Made by a program: the position numbers and the translations under genes
Part shown: in pieces, positions 17,723 to 25,621 of the stretch
Layout of the letters: every line of letters starts with the position of its first letter
How positions within the stretch are numbered: the stretch's first letter is position 1
Notes under the pieces: generated by a model
The model's database searches: none
What the model was told of the DNA's origin: nothing
What the model saw: the letters and a program-made list of their open reading frames with translations, nothing else
Assembly (NCBI RefSeq): GCF_052050035.1
Contig: NZ_CP189882.1
Coordinates: 1,550,001-1,614,000 of the forward strand
Source of the DNA: Symbiopectobacterium purcellii_A
GTDB lineage: Bacteria; Pseudomonadota; Gammaproteobacteria; Enterobacterales; Enterobacteriaceae
DNA: 64,000 nt
Reading direction: 5' to 3'

Positions 17723-18721
17723 ATGCTGTGCTCAACATTTCGCCCGTTACGCGGGGCTGATAACCCGCATGTACAAACGCTGTTGCCGCGCTTGATTCGC
17801 CGCCGTGCTCGCTTGCAACCGGTGTGGCAACAACTCGATCTGCCTGACGGCGATTTTGTCGATCTGGCTTGGAGCGAAGCGCCGCAAGGCGCATGCCATA
17901 AACCCCGCGTGGTGCTGTTTCACGGTCTGGAAGGCAGCTTTCACAGTCCCTATGCACACGGTTTGTTGCAAGCGTGCCGTCAACAAGGCTGGCTGGCGGT
18001 GATTATGCATTTTCGCGGCTGTAGCGGACGTCCCAACCGTCTGAATCGTATCTACCATTCGGGTGAAACGGACGATGGCAGCTATCTGCTACGCTGGATG
18101 CGAGATACGCTAGGCGACGTGCCAACCGCGGCCATCGGCATTTCTCTGGGCGGCAACATGTTGGCTTGCCTGCTGGCTAAACGGGAAGAAGCCCGGTTGC
18201 TCTGCGCTGCGGCGATTGTCTCCGCGCCGTTTCATCTCGACGCCTGTAGCCGCAGAATCGAGCAGGGATTTTCCCGTATTTATCAGCGTTATCTGGTAGG
18301 GCAGTTGAAACAGAATGCCCGGCGTAAGCTGGCGCGCTACCCGGGTTCGTTACCGATTATTCCGGCACAGTTGCAAGGTATCAAAGGATTGCGTGAGTTT
18401 GATGATGCAATCACCGCCCGTATTCATGGTTTTCAGGATGCTGCCGACTACTACCATCAGTGCAGTGCACTGGCGTTGCTGCCCACCATTCGCACGCCAA
18501 CGCTGATCATCCATGCGCAGGACGATCCTTTCATGACACCCGAGGTGATCCCAGACATCAGCCACCTGCCCGACACTATCGAATACCAACTGACAGCGCA
18601 CGGCGGACACGTCGGGTTTGTCGGCGGTACATTACTGAAACCGGAAATGTGGCTGGAACAACGCATTACGGCCTGGTTCACGCGCTTTCTATCGGCGGAC
18701 ACCGCAGAGGCAATAGCATGA
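17723..18721 (+). CDS. yheT: Alpha/beta hydrolase YheT
   Basis: A cytoplasmic esterase-type hydrolase of the YheT/YMC7 family; the natural substrate is unknown. I start at the ATG giving MLCSTFRPLRGADNPHVQTL, with GAGG upstream; a GTG 15 codons earlier is also possible. The nucleophile elbow is GISLGGNMLACLL, the acid lies in HAQDDPFM and the histidine in AHGGHVGFVGG. Its stop overlaps the yheU start (ATGA). In enteric genomes it directly follows yheS; here a 4.1-kb IS block separates them. Confidence 0.92.
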   Translation: MLCSTFRPLRGADNPHVQTLLPRLIRRRARLQPVWQQLDLPDGDFVDLAWSEAPQGACHKPRVVLFHGLEGSFHSPYAHGLLQACRQQGWLAVIMHFRGCSGRPNRLNRIYHSGETDDGSYLLRWMRDTLGDVPTAAIGISLGGNMLACLLAKREEARLLCAAAIVSAPFHLDACSRRIEQGFSRIYQRYLVGQLKQNARRKLARYPGSLPIIPAQLQGIKGLREFDDAITARIHGFQDAADYYHQCSALALLPTIRTPTLIIHAQDDPFMTPEVIPDISHLPDTIEYQLTAHGGHVGFVGGTLLKPEMWLEQRITAWFTRFLSADTAEAIA

Positions 18722-18945
18722 TGATTCCCTGGCAGCAGCTTGATAGCGATACCCTGCAAAATATTATTGAATCCTTTGTGTTACGTGAAGGCACGGATTA
18801 CGGCGAGCAGGAGCGCTCACTGGAGGAAAAGGTCAGGGATATACGCCGCCAGCTTGCCTCCGGCGATGTGGTGCTGGTGTGGTCAGAGCTGCATGAAACG
18901 CTGAATATCATGCCGCGCACCCAGCTAAATGAAAATACGCCGTAA
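18718..18945 (+). CDS. yheU: YheU-family protein (UPF0270)
   Basis: 75 residues, MMIPWQQLDSDTLQNIIESF ... VWSELHETLNIMPRTQ, matching YheU throughout. The function is unknown. It overlaps the end of yheT by 4 bp and is followed by prkB 110 bp later, the conserved order. Confidence 0.92.
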   Translation: MMIPWQQLDSDTLQNIIESFVLREGTDYGEQERSLEEKVRDIRRQLASGDVVLVWSELHETLNIMPRTQLNENTP

Positions 18946-19055
18946 CGTGATAAATCACCGTTTCCTGACTTGCGGGGGGTCGTCTTGCGTCACCGGGTCT
19001 GTTATACAGTGAGAGCCATGTTAGCCAAATGCCTAATCCGACGGAGTGCAACCGC

Positions 19056-19925
19056 ATGTCGCAACAACACCCGATCATTGCCGTTACCGGCTCCAGTGGA
19101 GCAGGCACCACCACGACCAGCCTCGCGTTCAGGAAGATCTTCCAGCAGTTGCAGATAAAAGCCGCTTCACTGGAAGGTGATAGCTTTCATCGTTATACCC
19201 GGCCAGAGATGGACATGGCGATTCGCAAAGCGAAAGATTTGGGTCGCCATATCAGCTATTTCGGCACAGAGGCCAATAATTTCAGCCTGCTTGAGCAGGC
19301 GTTTATCGAATATGGCCGCAACGGTACCGGAATAACGCGCAAATACCTGCACACTTATGATGAGGCGATCCCCTACAATCAGGTGCCCGGCACCTTTACC
19401 CCATGGGAGCCGATGCAGCATCCTACCGATATGCTGTTTTATGAGGGGCTGCACGGTGCCGTGGTCACTGACCAGTACGATGTTGCCCAGCACGTTGACC
19501 TACTGGTCGGTGTGGTTCCCATCGTCAATCTGGAATGGATTCAAAAGCTGGTGCGCGATATCAACGAACGCGGTCACTCGCGTGAAGCCGTGATGGATTC
19601 GGTGGTGCGTTCCATGGAGGATTACATTACCTACATCACGCCGCAGTTTTCTCGCACCCACATCAACTTCCAGCGCGTACCGACTATCGATACCTCAAAC
19701 CCCTTTGCGGCCAAGGCGATCCCTTCGCTGGACGAGAGCTTTGTAGTGATCCATTTCCAGGGCGTCGAGCATATTGACTATCCCTACCTGCTGGCCATGC
19801 TGCAAGGCTCGTTTATTTCACACATCAATACGTTGGTGGTGCCGGGGGGAAAAATGGGGCTCGCCATGGAGCTGATCATGGCACCGTTGGTAAAACGGCT
19901 GGCAGAAGGGCGTAGCGCGGGCTGA
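19056..19925 (+). CDS. prkB: Phosphoribulokinase-like protein PrkB
   Basis: A P-loop kinase of the phosphoribulokinase/uridine kinase fold found in enteric bacteria; its physiological substrate is not established. I choose the ATG at 19056 (MSQQHPIIAVTG) after GGAG; the frame is open nine codons upstream without similarity. Walker A is GSSGAGTTTTS, followed by EGDSFHRYTRPEMDMAIRKA, LHTYDEAIPYNQ and LVVPGGKMGLAMELIM. At 289 residues it is the E. coli length. IS3-a begins 21 bp after the stop, where yhfA/crp would be expected. Confidence 0.93.
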   Translation: MSQQHPIIAVTGSSGAGTTTTSLAFRKIFQQLQIKAASLEGDSFHRYTRPEMDMAIRKAKDLGRHISYFGTEANNFSLLEQAFIEYGRNGTGITRKYLHTYDEAIPYNQVPGTFTPWEPMQHPTDMLFYEGLHGAVVTDQYDVAQHVDLLVGVVPIVNLEWIQKLVRDINERGHSREAVMDSVVRSMEDYITYITPQFSRTHINFQRVPTIDTSNPFAAKAIPSLDESFVVIHFQGVEHIDYPYLLAMLQGSFISHINTLVVPGGKMGLAMELIMAPLVKRLAEGRSAG

Positions 19926-20019
19926 GATTAAACACACGCAGCCCGCTGTAGTGGCATACTGAATTTGGCCACCTAAGTAGAGGTGATATGCTTACCTCAT
20001 AATTTTTATAGGTGCCAAA

Positions 20020-20319
20020 ATGAGTAAAATAATTACTGCTGAATTTAAATGTGAAACCGCCAAATTAGTCCTTGACCAAAATTATACCTACCAGGAAGCC
20101 GCGAAAGCCATTAACGTCAGTCTTTCAGCGATTAGCCGGTGGGTAAGAGCCCTTCGTTTAGAACGTCAAGGGAAAACATCGCCTGGTCTGCCATTAACAC
20201 CTGAACAAATTGAGTTCAGAGAAATGAAGAAAAAAATCCACCGACTGGAAATGGAGAATGCCATCTTAAAAAAGGCTACTGCGCTCTTAATGTCCGACTC
20301 ACTGAAAAATTCTCGGTAG
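20020..20319 (+). CDS. IS3-a transposase OrfA
   Basis: An intact 99-residue OrfA identical in sequence to that at 6081-6380. The A-rich segment before its stop, where the -1 frame opens into orfB (FSVVEKLRALYPVKALCRIF), is preserved. Confidence 0.87.
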   Translation: MSKIITAEFKCETAKLVLDQNYTYQEAAKAINVSLSAISRWVRALRLERQGKTSPGLPLTPEQIEFREMKKKIHRLEMENAILKKATALLMSDSLKNSR

Positions 20320-20566
20320 TTGAAAAGCTAAGAGCGCTTTATCCAGTGAAAGCGTTGTGTCGTATTTTTAATGTTCACCGAAGCAGTTATCGCTATTGGT
20401 GTCGACCTAAGGAGCCAGATATTGAGCGGACGATAAAACGTAGCCTGGTCAGCGAAGCGTGGAACGTTAGTGGCGGGTCTGCGGGCGCAAGGACTATCGC
20501 CACGATGGTTACCAATGGCTTTGTTGAATAATTTAACCGTTTGATTTACATCTTCTTTAGTTAGAA

Positions 20567-21669
20567 GCCCCATTCCCAGTCGAAATGCAACAAAGTGACC
20601 CACTGGCCAGACCCGGATAAAATCACAGTTCTGGCCCTACTGGAGATCCCGTTGCATGCAGGGAAAACATCTGACTCACAAAGAGCGGTTCTACATCGAA
20701 AAACGGCGTGGTGATGGGGTTAACCAGGCCACCATCGCCCGGGAACTGGAGCTTCCTCGTTCTACCATCAGCAGGGAGCTCAGACGCAATACCGACGCCG
20801 CTTTCAACGGGGTCTATTCCTGCAGAAGGGCCGAAACGTTGGCCAGAGGGCGGCGGCAGAAAACTCGGCCGGACAGCGTGATTAACCAGCTTGAACCGCA
20901 CATTCAGGACGTTATCAGAACGGCGCTGTCTACCCACACCTCACCTGAGGTCATCAGTGGGCGCCTGGTCCTGGAATTTGGCCTGTCCGTCAGCAAGAAC
21001 TCGCTCTATCGCTATATCCAGCAGGAGCGCCGGGCCGGCGGTGAGCTGTATCAGCAGCTCCCTCATCGGGGTAAACGGTATAACTATCAGACCGATGAGA
21101 ACAAACGCGGTCCTATTCCCAACCGTGTTGGCATTGAGCAGCGGCCGGCCGTTGCTGACCTCAAGCAGGAACCCGGGCATTTCGAGATTGACACCATCTT
21201 TGGCAAAGATCAGAAATCATTCCTGCTGACGGTGGTCGATAAAGCCGTCAAGCTGGTCATCATTCGCAAACTGCCCAACAAGCGAGCAGAGACAGTGGTA
21301 GCGGCCTTCAGGGACATCGTTGCCAATACCTTCTGCGAGTTTAAAACCCTGACTGCTGACAACGGTTCTGAATTTTCCCAGCACGGGGAAATTACAAAAG
21401 TCACGGGGGCACCGGTCTACTTTGCCCGGCCATATCATTCCTGGGAACGCGGGTTGAATGAGCATACCAACGGGCTGATACGGCGTTTTTACCCGAAGGG
21501 AACGGACTTCAATTATGTCACCCATCGCAAGGTTGCAGCACTCGAACACCTGCTCAATACGCGAGGCCGAAAATCGCTGGGTTATCGTTCTCCAAATGAG
21601 GTATTTTTAACGCACTTACAGGCGGCATAATGCCCTACCGTTTTGTTGCGTTTCGACTGGGAATGGGGC
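20567..21669 (+). mobile_element. IS30-a copy 2 (complete)
   Basis: An 1103-bp IS30-family element with inverted ends GCCCCATTCCCAGTCGAAA. A GAA target repeat (20564-20566, 21670-21672) lies inside MITE-B. Confidence 0.92.
20656..21630 (+). CDS. IS30-family transposase
   Basis: An intact 324-residue transposase, MQGKHLTHKERFYIEKRRGD ... NEVFLTHLQAA. The N-terminal helix-turn-helix reads GVNQATIARELELPRSTISR. The DDE core has FEIDTIFGKDQ, LTADNGSEFSQ and HSWERGLNEHTNGLIRRFYP. Both element ends are present, so this copy is probably competent. Confidence 0.94.
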   Translation: MQGKHLTHKERFYIEKRRGDGVNQATIARELELPRSTISRELRRNTDAAFNGVYSCRRAETLARGRRQKTRPDSVINQLEPHIQDVIRTALSTHTSPEVISGRLVLEFGLSVSKNSLYRYIQQERRAGGELYQQLPHRGKRYNYQTDENKRGPIPNRVGIEQRPAVADLKQEPGHFEIDTIFGKDQKSFLLTVVDKAVKLVIIRKLPNKRAETVVAAFRDIVANTFCEFKTLTADNGSEFSQHGEITKVTGAPVYFARPYHSWERGLNEHTNGLIRRFYPKGTDFNYVTHRKVAALEHLLNTRGRKSLGYRSPNEVFLTHLQAA

Positions 21670-21932
21670 GAATGCATTTACAGAGAATGTATTTTGTTAG
21701 AACGACAAATCAAATAGTTAGCACAATAAAAAGCATTCCGAGAGGAAAAATTAGTCGTTGAAATTTTATAATGCTTATATAAATCAGTATCTTAAATTAT
21801 TCAACAAAGCCGTTACCAATAGACACGACGTGAAACTTGGGCGGTGGTTAGCGGGTAAGTTGATGAAAGAATTAACCCTCGTTAGTTGCCAAACAAGAAA
21901 ACATCAATACAACCGCGGTGGAAATGAACGTA

Positions 21933-22080
21933 TAGCCAACCGACTTAAAAATGATTACATCCTATGCCCTGATATGCGGCAAAGAAGCATAGCTGGCTGT
22001 TATCAAAATAATGTCGCTTGGCTATACAGAGAGTTTGTTCTCAGTCCATATGGTGTAATCAAAATTAAGTCGCTTGGCTA
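21933..22080 (-). mobile_element. Chimeric MITE-A/IS630-a element
   Basis: A whole MITE-A (21933-22024) is followed by TA and then the last 54 bp of IS630-a (22027-22080, ending CGCTTGGCTA). The complete 148-bp unit is flanked by TA (21931-21932, 22081-22082) in IS3-a orfB, and the empty site GAACGTATTGAT is seen at the opposite-strand copies. It behaves as one transposed unit using an outer MITE end and an outer IS630-a end. Confidence 0.85.
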
Positions 22081-22647
22081 TATTGATATTCCAAATCTGC
22101 TCAATAGGCAGTTCGCTGTTACCAAGCCTGACCAGGTTTGGTGCGGCGATGTAACCTATATTTGGACAGGCGACCGATGGGCGTATCTGGCGGTGGTATT
22201 AGATTTATTTGCCCGAAAACCCGTGGGTTGGGCAATGTCGTTTTCGCCAGATTCAGAATTAACAGCCAAAGCACTACAAATGGCTTGGGAACTGCGTGGG
22301 CATCCCAAACAAGTCATGTTTCATAGTGACCAAGGAAGCCATTACACCAGTCGTGAGTATAGGCAGGCATTGTGGCGTTATCAGATGACCCAAAGTATGA
22401 GTCGCAGAGGAAATTGTTGGGATAATAGTCCGATGGAGCGATTCTTCCGTAGTCTGAAGACTGAATGGGTGCCAACGACTGGCTACCAAAGCTTTAGTAC
22501 TGCTCAATCATCCATTATTCGCTACATAACCCATTATTATAGCGATGTCAGACCTCACTGGTATAACGGTGGGTTAACACCAAGTGAATCAGAACGGCTG
22601 TTCCATCAACAGTCAGGTAGGGTGGCCAAATTTAGTTGACCACTACA

Positions 22648-22716
22648 GATTTTACCTCAAGGGAATCCGCAGCCTTTATGGCTGCGCAGAATAATATCTA
22701 TTTATTCAACAAAGCC
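22648..22716. other. Orphan spacer with an IS903-type end
   Basis: 52 bp of unassigned sequence containing a small GCAGCC/GGCTGC hairpin, followed by TTTATTCAACAAAGCC, the right end of the IS903-like element or MITE-B, directly joined to the truncated IS3-a copy 3. It is the seam between two opposed IS3-a copies. Confidence 0.6.
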
Positions 22717-23409
22717 GTTTTGGTAGCCAGTCGTTGGCACCCATTCAGTCTTCAGACTACGGAAGAATAGCTCCATCGGACTATTATCCCAACAATTTCC
22801 TCTGCGACTCATACTTTGGGTCATCTGATAACGCCACAATGCCTGCCTATACTGAAGACTGGTGTAATGGCTTCCTTGGTCACTATGAAACATGACTTGT
22901 TTGGGATGCCCACGCAGTTCCCAAGCCATTTGTAGTGCTTTGGCTGTTAATTCTGAATCTGGCGAAAACGACATTGCCCAACCCACGGGTTTTCGGGCAA
23001 ATAAATCTAATACCACCGCCAGATACGCCCATCGGTCGCCTGTCCAAATATAGGTTACATCGCCGCACCAAACCTGGTCAGGCTTGGTAACAGCGAACTG
23101 CCTATTGAGCAGATTTGGAATATCAATACGTTCATTTCCACCGCGGTTGTATTGATGTTTTCTTGTTTGGCAACTAACGAGGGTTAATTCTTTCATCAAC
23201 TTACCCGCTAACCACCGCCCAAGTTTCACGTCGTGTGTATTGGTAACCATCGTGGCGATAGTCCTTGCGCCCGCAGACCCGCCACTAACGTTCCACGCTT
23301 CGCTGACCAGGCTACGTTTTATCGTCCGCTCAATATCTGGCTCCTTAGGTCGACACCAATAGCGATAACTGCTTCGGTGAACATTAAAAATACGACACAA
23401 CGCTTTCAC
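22717..23409 (-). pseudogene. IS3-a transposase OrfB, C-terminal truncation
   Basis: It runs from VKALCRIFNVHRSSYRYWCR through CGDVTYIW, HSDQGSHYTS and NCWDNSPMELFFRSLKTEWV to TTGYQ, then reads out into the neighbouring element. The catalytic triad is present except that Arg after PMEL is replaced (MELFF versus MERFF elsewhere). About 45 C-terminal residues are missing. Confidence 0.83.
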
Positions 23410-23435
23410 TGGATAAAGCGCTCTTAGCTTTTCAA

Positions 23436-23735
23436 CTACCGAGAATTTTTCAGTGAGTCGGACATTAAGGGCGCAGTAGCCTTTTTTAAGATGGCATTCT
23501 CCATTTCCAGTCGGTGGATTTTTTTCTTCATTTCTCTGAACTCAATTTGTTCAGGTGTTAATGGCAGACCAGGCGATGTTTTCCCTTGACGTTCTAAACG
23601 AAGGGCTCTTACCCACCGGCTAATCGCTGAAAGACTGACGTTCATGGCTTTCGCGGCTTCCTGGTAGGTATAATTTTGGTCAAGGACTAATTTGGCGGTT
23701 TCACATTTAAATTCAGCAGTAATTATTTTACTCAT
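23436..23735 (-). CDS. IS3-a transposase OrfA
   Basis: An intact 99-residue OrfA with two substitutions relative to the other copies (AMNVSLS for AINVSLS, ATAPLM for ATALLM). Confidence 0.85.
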   Translation of the reverse strand: MSKIITAEFKCETAKLVLDQNYTYQEAAKAMNVSLSAISRWVRALRLERQGKTSPGLPLTPEQIEFREMKKKIHRLEMENAILKKATAPLMSDSLKNSR

Positions 23736-24121
23736 TTTGGCACCTATAAAAATTATGAGGTAAGCATATCACCTCTACTTAGGTGGCCAAATTCAGTATG
23801 CCACTACAAACTCAACATAACGGTTTTTGTTCCGGTGAAATAAGCAGGGTGCCCGAAGGCAAGATCATGTCCCGCACAGTATAAACGTTCTGCCGCAGAA
23901 AATATCACCGGAAAACCATAACGCAATCCTCTTGCAATCCCCCTTGCCGAAAGGGCCGATCGATCGTTATATTATTGAATATATAACGGTAGTAAGTGGA
24001 GATCATCATGGCAAACCCCTTTGGCGACGGCGTTATGGACGGGCTTAAGGCCCAGACGCCACAACCCTTGAGCGAAATTCAGCACCACGGTCTCGAATAT
24101 CGACGCGGTTATATCTGTGGA

Positions 24122-25177
24122 GGCTTTGTTGAATAAATCGAACTTTCAGGGGATCGCCGGATCAAAGCACTATCATCGCTCCCGATAGCAGCTCCCCATG
24201 GCAAAGCAAAAGTTTAAAATCACCAACTGGCCCACCTACAACAAAGCACTCAGACAACGCGGCTCCCTGACGGTCTGGCTTGATGAGTCGGCCATCGCTG
24301 CATGGACTGACAGTTCTTCGCCTGAAGGTCGTGGTCGGCCGCTTTACTACACCGATATGGCTGTTACCACGGTTTTGATGATAAAGCGCGTGTTTAACCT
24401 GTCGCTCCGGGCATTACAGGGCTTTGTCGACTCGGTTTTTACACTGATGAGCCTGCCACTGCGCTGCCCGGACTACTCTCTGGTCAGTCGGCGGGCAAAA
24501 ACCGTCAGTATCAGCATAAAAACGCCAACGCGTGGTGAAATCTCGCATCTGGTCATCGACAGTACCGGTCTGAAGGTCTTTGGCGAAGGTGAATGGAAAG
24601 TCAGGCAGCATGGGGCTGACAGACGAAGAGTGTGGCGCAAGCTTCATCTGGCAGCAGACAGTGCGACGCATGAGATTATCTGTGCCGACTTATCGCTCAG
24701 CGGAACGACAGATGCGCAGGCACTGCCGGGCCTGATTAACCAAACCCACCGAAAAATCAGGGAAGTGTCAGCAGACGGTGCTTATGACGCCCGTTACTGC
24801 CACGATGCGTTGCTAAGAAAGAAAATCAGGCCCCTTATCCCGCCGCGAAGCGGAGCCAAATACTGGCCGGACAAGTACCATGAACGTAACCATGCGGTGG
24901 CGAATCAGCGTCTGAGCGGGAGTAATGATATGTGGAAAAAGAAAGTGGGTTATCACCGGCGTTCAGTGGCAGAAACAGCGATGTTCCGCATAAAAACTTT
25001 GCTGGGTGGCCATCTGAGCCTGCGTGACTATGAGGCTCAAGTAGGTGAAGCCATAGCGATGGTCAAAGCGCTGAACCGTATGACGTTGTTGGGTATGCCA
25101 CACAGCGTCAGGATAGGATAACAGGTGTAGCAGAGGGAGTCATCCTGTCGGCTAATTCTGATTTATTCAACAAAGCC
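24122..25177 (+). mobile_element. IS5-b copy 1 (IS903-like, complete)
   Basis: A 1056-bp element with 18-bp ends GGCTTTGTTGAATAAATC and, in inverse, GGCTTTGTTGAATAAATC. The 9-bp target repeat ATCTGTGGA lies at 24113-24121 and 25178-25186. Length, ends and repeat size are those of IS903. Confidence 0.95.
24198..25121 (+). CDS. IS903-like transposase (IS5 family)
   Basis: An intact 307-residue transposase, MAKQKFKITNWPTYNKALRQ ... GMPHSVRIG. The DDE core includes VIDSTGLKVFGEGEWK, VSADGAYDARYCHD and the C-terminal YHRRSVAETAMFRIKTLLGG with the catalytic Glu. This is a candidate source of transposition activity for MITE-B, whose ends it shares. Confidence 0.95.
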   Translation: MAKQKFKITNWPTYNKALRQRGSLTVWLDESAIAAWTDSSSPEGRGRPLYYTDMAVTTVLMIKRVFNLSLRALQGFVDSVFTLMSLPLRCPDYSLVSRRAKTVSISIKTPTRGEISHLVIDSTGLKVFGEGEWKVRQHGADRRRVWRKLHLAADSATHEIICADLSLSGTTDAQALPGLINQTHRKIREVSADGAYDARYCHDALLRKKIRPLIPPRSGAKYWPDKYHERNHAVANQRLSGSNDMWKKKVGYHRRSVAETAMFRIKTLLGGHLSLRDYEAQVGEAIAMVKALNRMTLLGMPHSVRIG

Positions 25178-25621
25178 ATCTGTGGATATGCGTATAACCT
25201 GGCGGAGGCGGTGGGCGATCGGCAAAAAGCCGCGTTTGAGGCAGGTCTGCTCTCACGGCGCTATGGGCTGGAGCGTGACCGTATCGCTGAGTTTTTTAGT
25301 GAATACGGCAATCAACAAACCGTGGTCTATTTTTATGCCGGTTATGATACGCCGGGAGGGAATGAGGCAGTACGTATGGCACGTTAAACACCATGCCGTC
25401 CTCTTCACACTGTCCGCCACACCGCGGTGAAACCTCTGCGCAGTACCCCATGCTAACGTGTGCAATACGCGCGGTTTTCTCATGCTCAGGGAATTTTCCA
25501 CCGTTCATTGATTTTTGCCCTTTCTGGCCTCATGTTAATCAATAATTCGCTTTTTTTGCCAGCGCTGCCGCTCGCGCGACTGCCCTTATCGCTGGCTGAC
25601 ACATAACGATAGGACCGTGAT

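Larger units (their letters stand above)
20517..21811 (+). mobile_element. MITE-B copy 8, split by IS30-a
   Basis: The left 50 bp (from GGCTTTGTTGAATAATTTAA) and right 142 bp of a 189-bp MITE-B, counting the 3-bp GAA repeat, are separated by IS30-a. The 9-bp target repeat GTTACCAAT is at 20508-20516 and 21812-21820 in IS3-a orfB. Confidence 0.9.
20320..22639 (+). pseudogene. IS3-a transposase OrfB, split twice
   Basis: Pieces are VKALCRIFNVHRSSYRYWCR ... TIATMVTN, then MITE-B with IS30-a, then the middle segment HDVKLGRWLAGKLMKELTLV, then the MITE-A/IS630-a chimera, and finally IDIPNLLNRQFAVTKPDQ to the natural C-terminus HQQSGRVAKFS. The catalytic motifs lie in the last piece. The insertion target repeats (GTTACCAAT and TA) allow exact reconstruction of the original frame. 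Confidence 0.87.
19947..22647 (+). mobile_element. IS3-a copy 2, carrying MITE-B::IS30-a and a MITE-A/IS630-a chimera
   Basis: Both IS3-a termini are present (TGTAGTGGCATACTG at 19947; CCACTACA ending 22647). Inside are MITE-B (20517-21811, itself split by IS30-a) and a 148-bp chimeric element (21933-22080). No convincing direct repeat flanks it (CGC on the left, GAT on the right). Confidence 0.9.
22717..23808 (-). mobile_element. IS3-a copy 3 (3' end missing)
   Basis: The terminus with TGTAGTGGCATACTG (in inverse, ending 23808) and orfA are intact. The orfB end is cut at 22717 by the IS903-type end. It lies in opposite orientation to copy 2. Confidence 0.88.
24008..25387 (+). pseudogene. 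DUF2623 (YghW-like) protein gene split by IS5-b
   Basis: The 5' part (24008-24121) encodes MANPFGDGVMDGLKAQTPQP ... YRRGYICG and the 3' part (25187-25387) encodes YAYNLAEAVGDRQKAAFEAG ... PGGNEAVRMAR. Joined at the ATCTGTGGA repeat they form a clean 104-residue protein. It resembles the small DUF2623/YghW family by the DYKRGF/GDRQ/EAGLLSRRYGL pattern. Function unknown. There are no other lesions, so the insertion looks recent. Confidence 0.72.
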
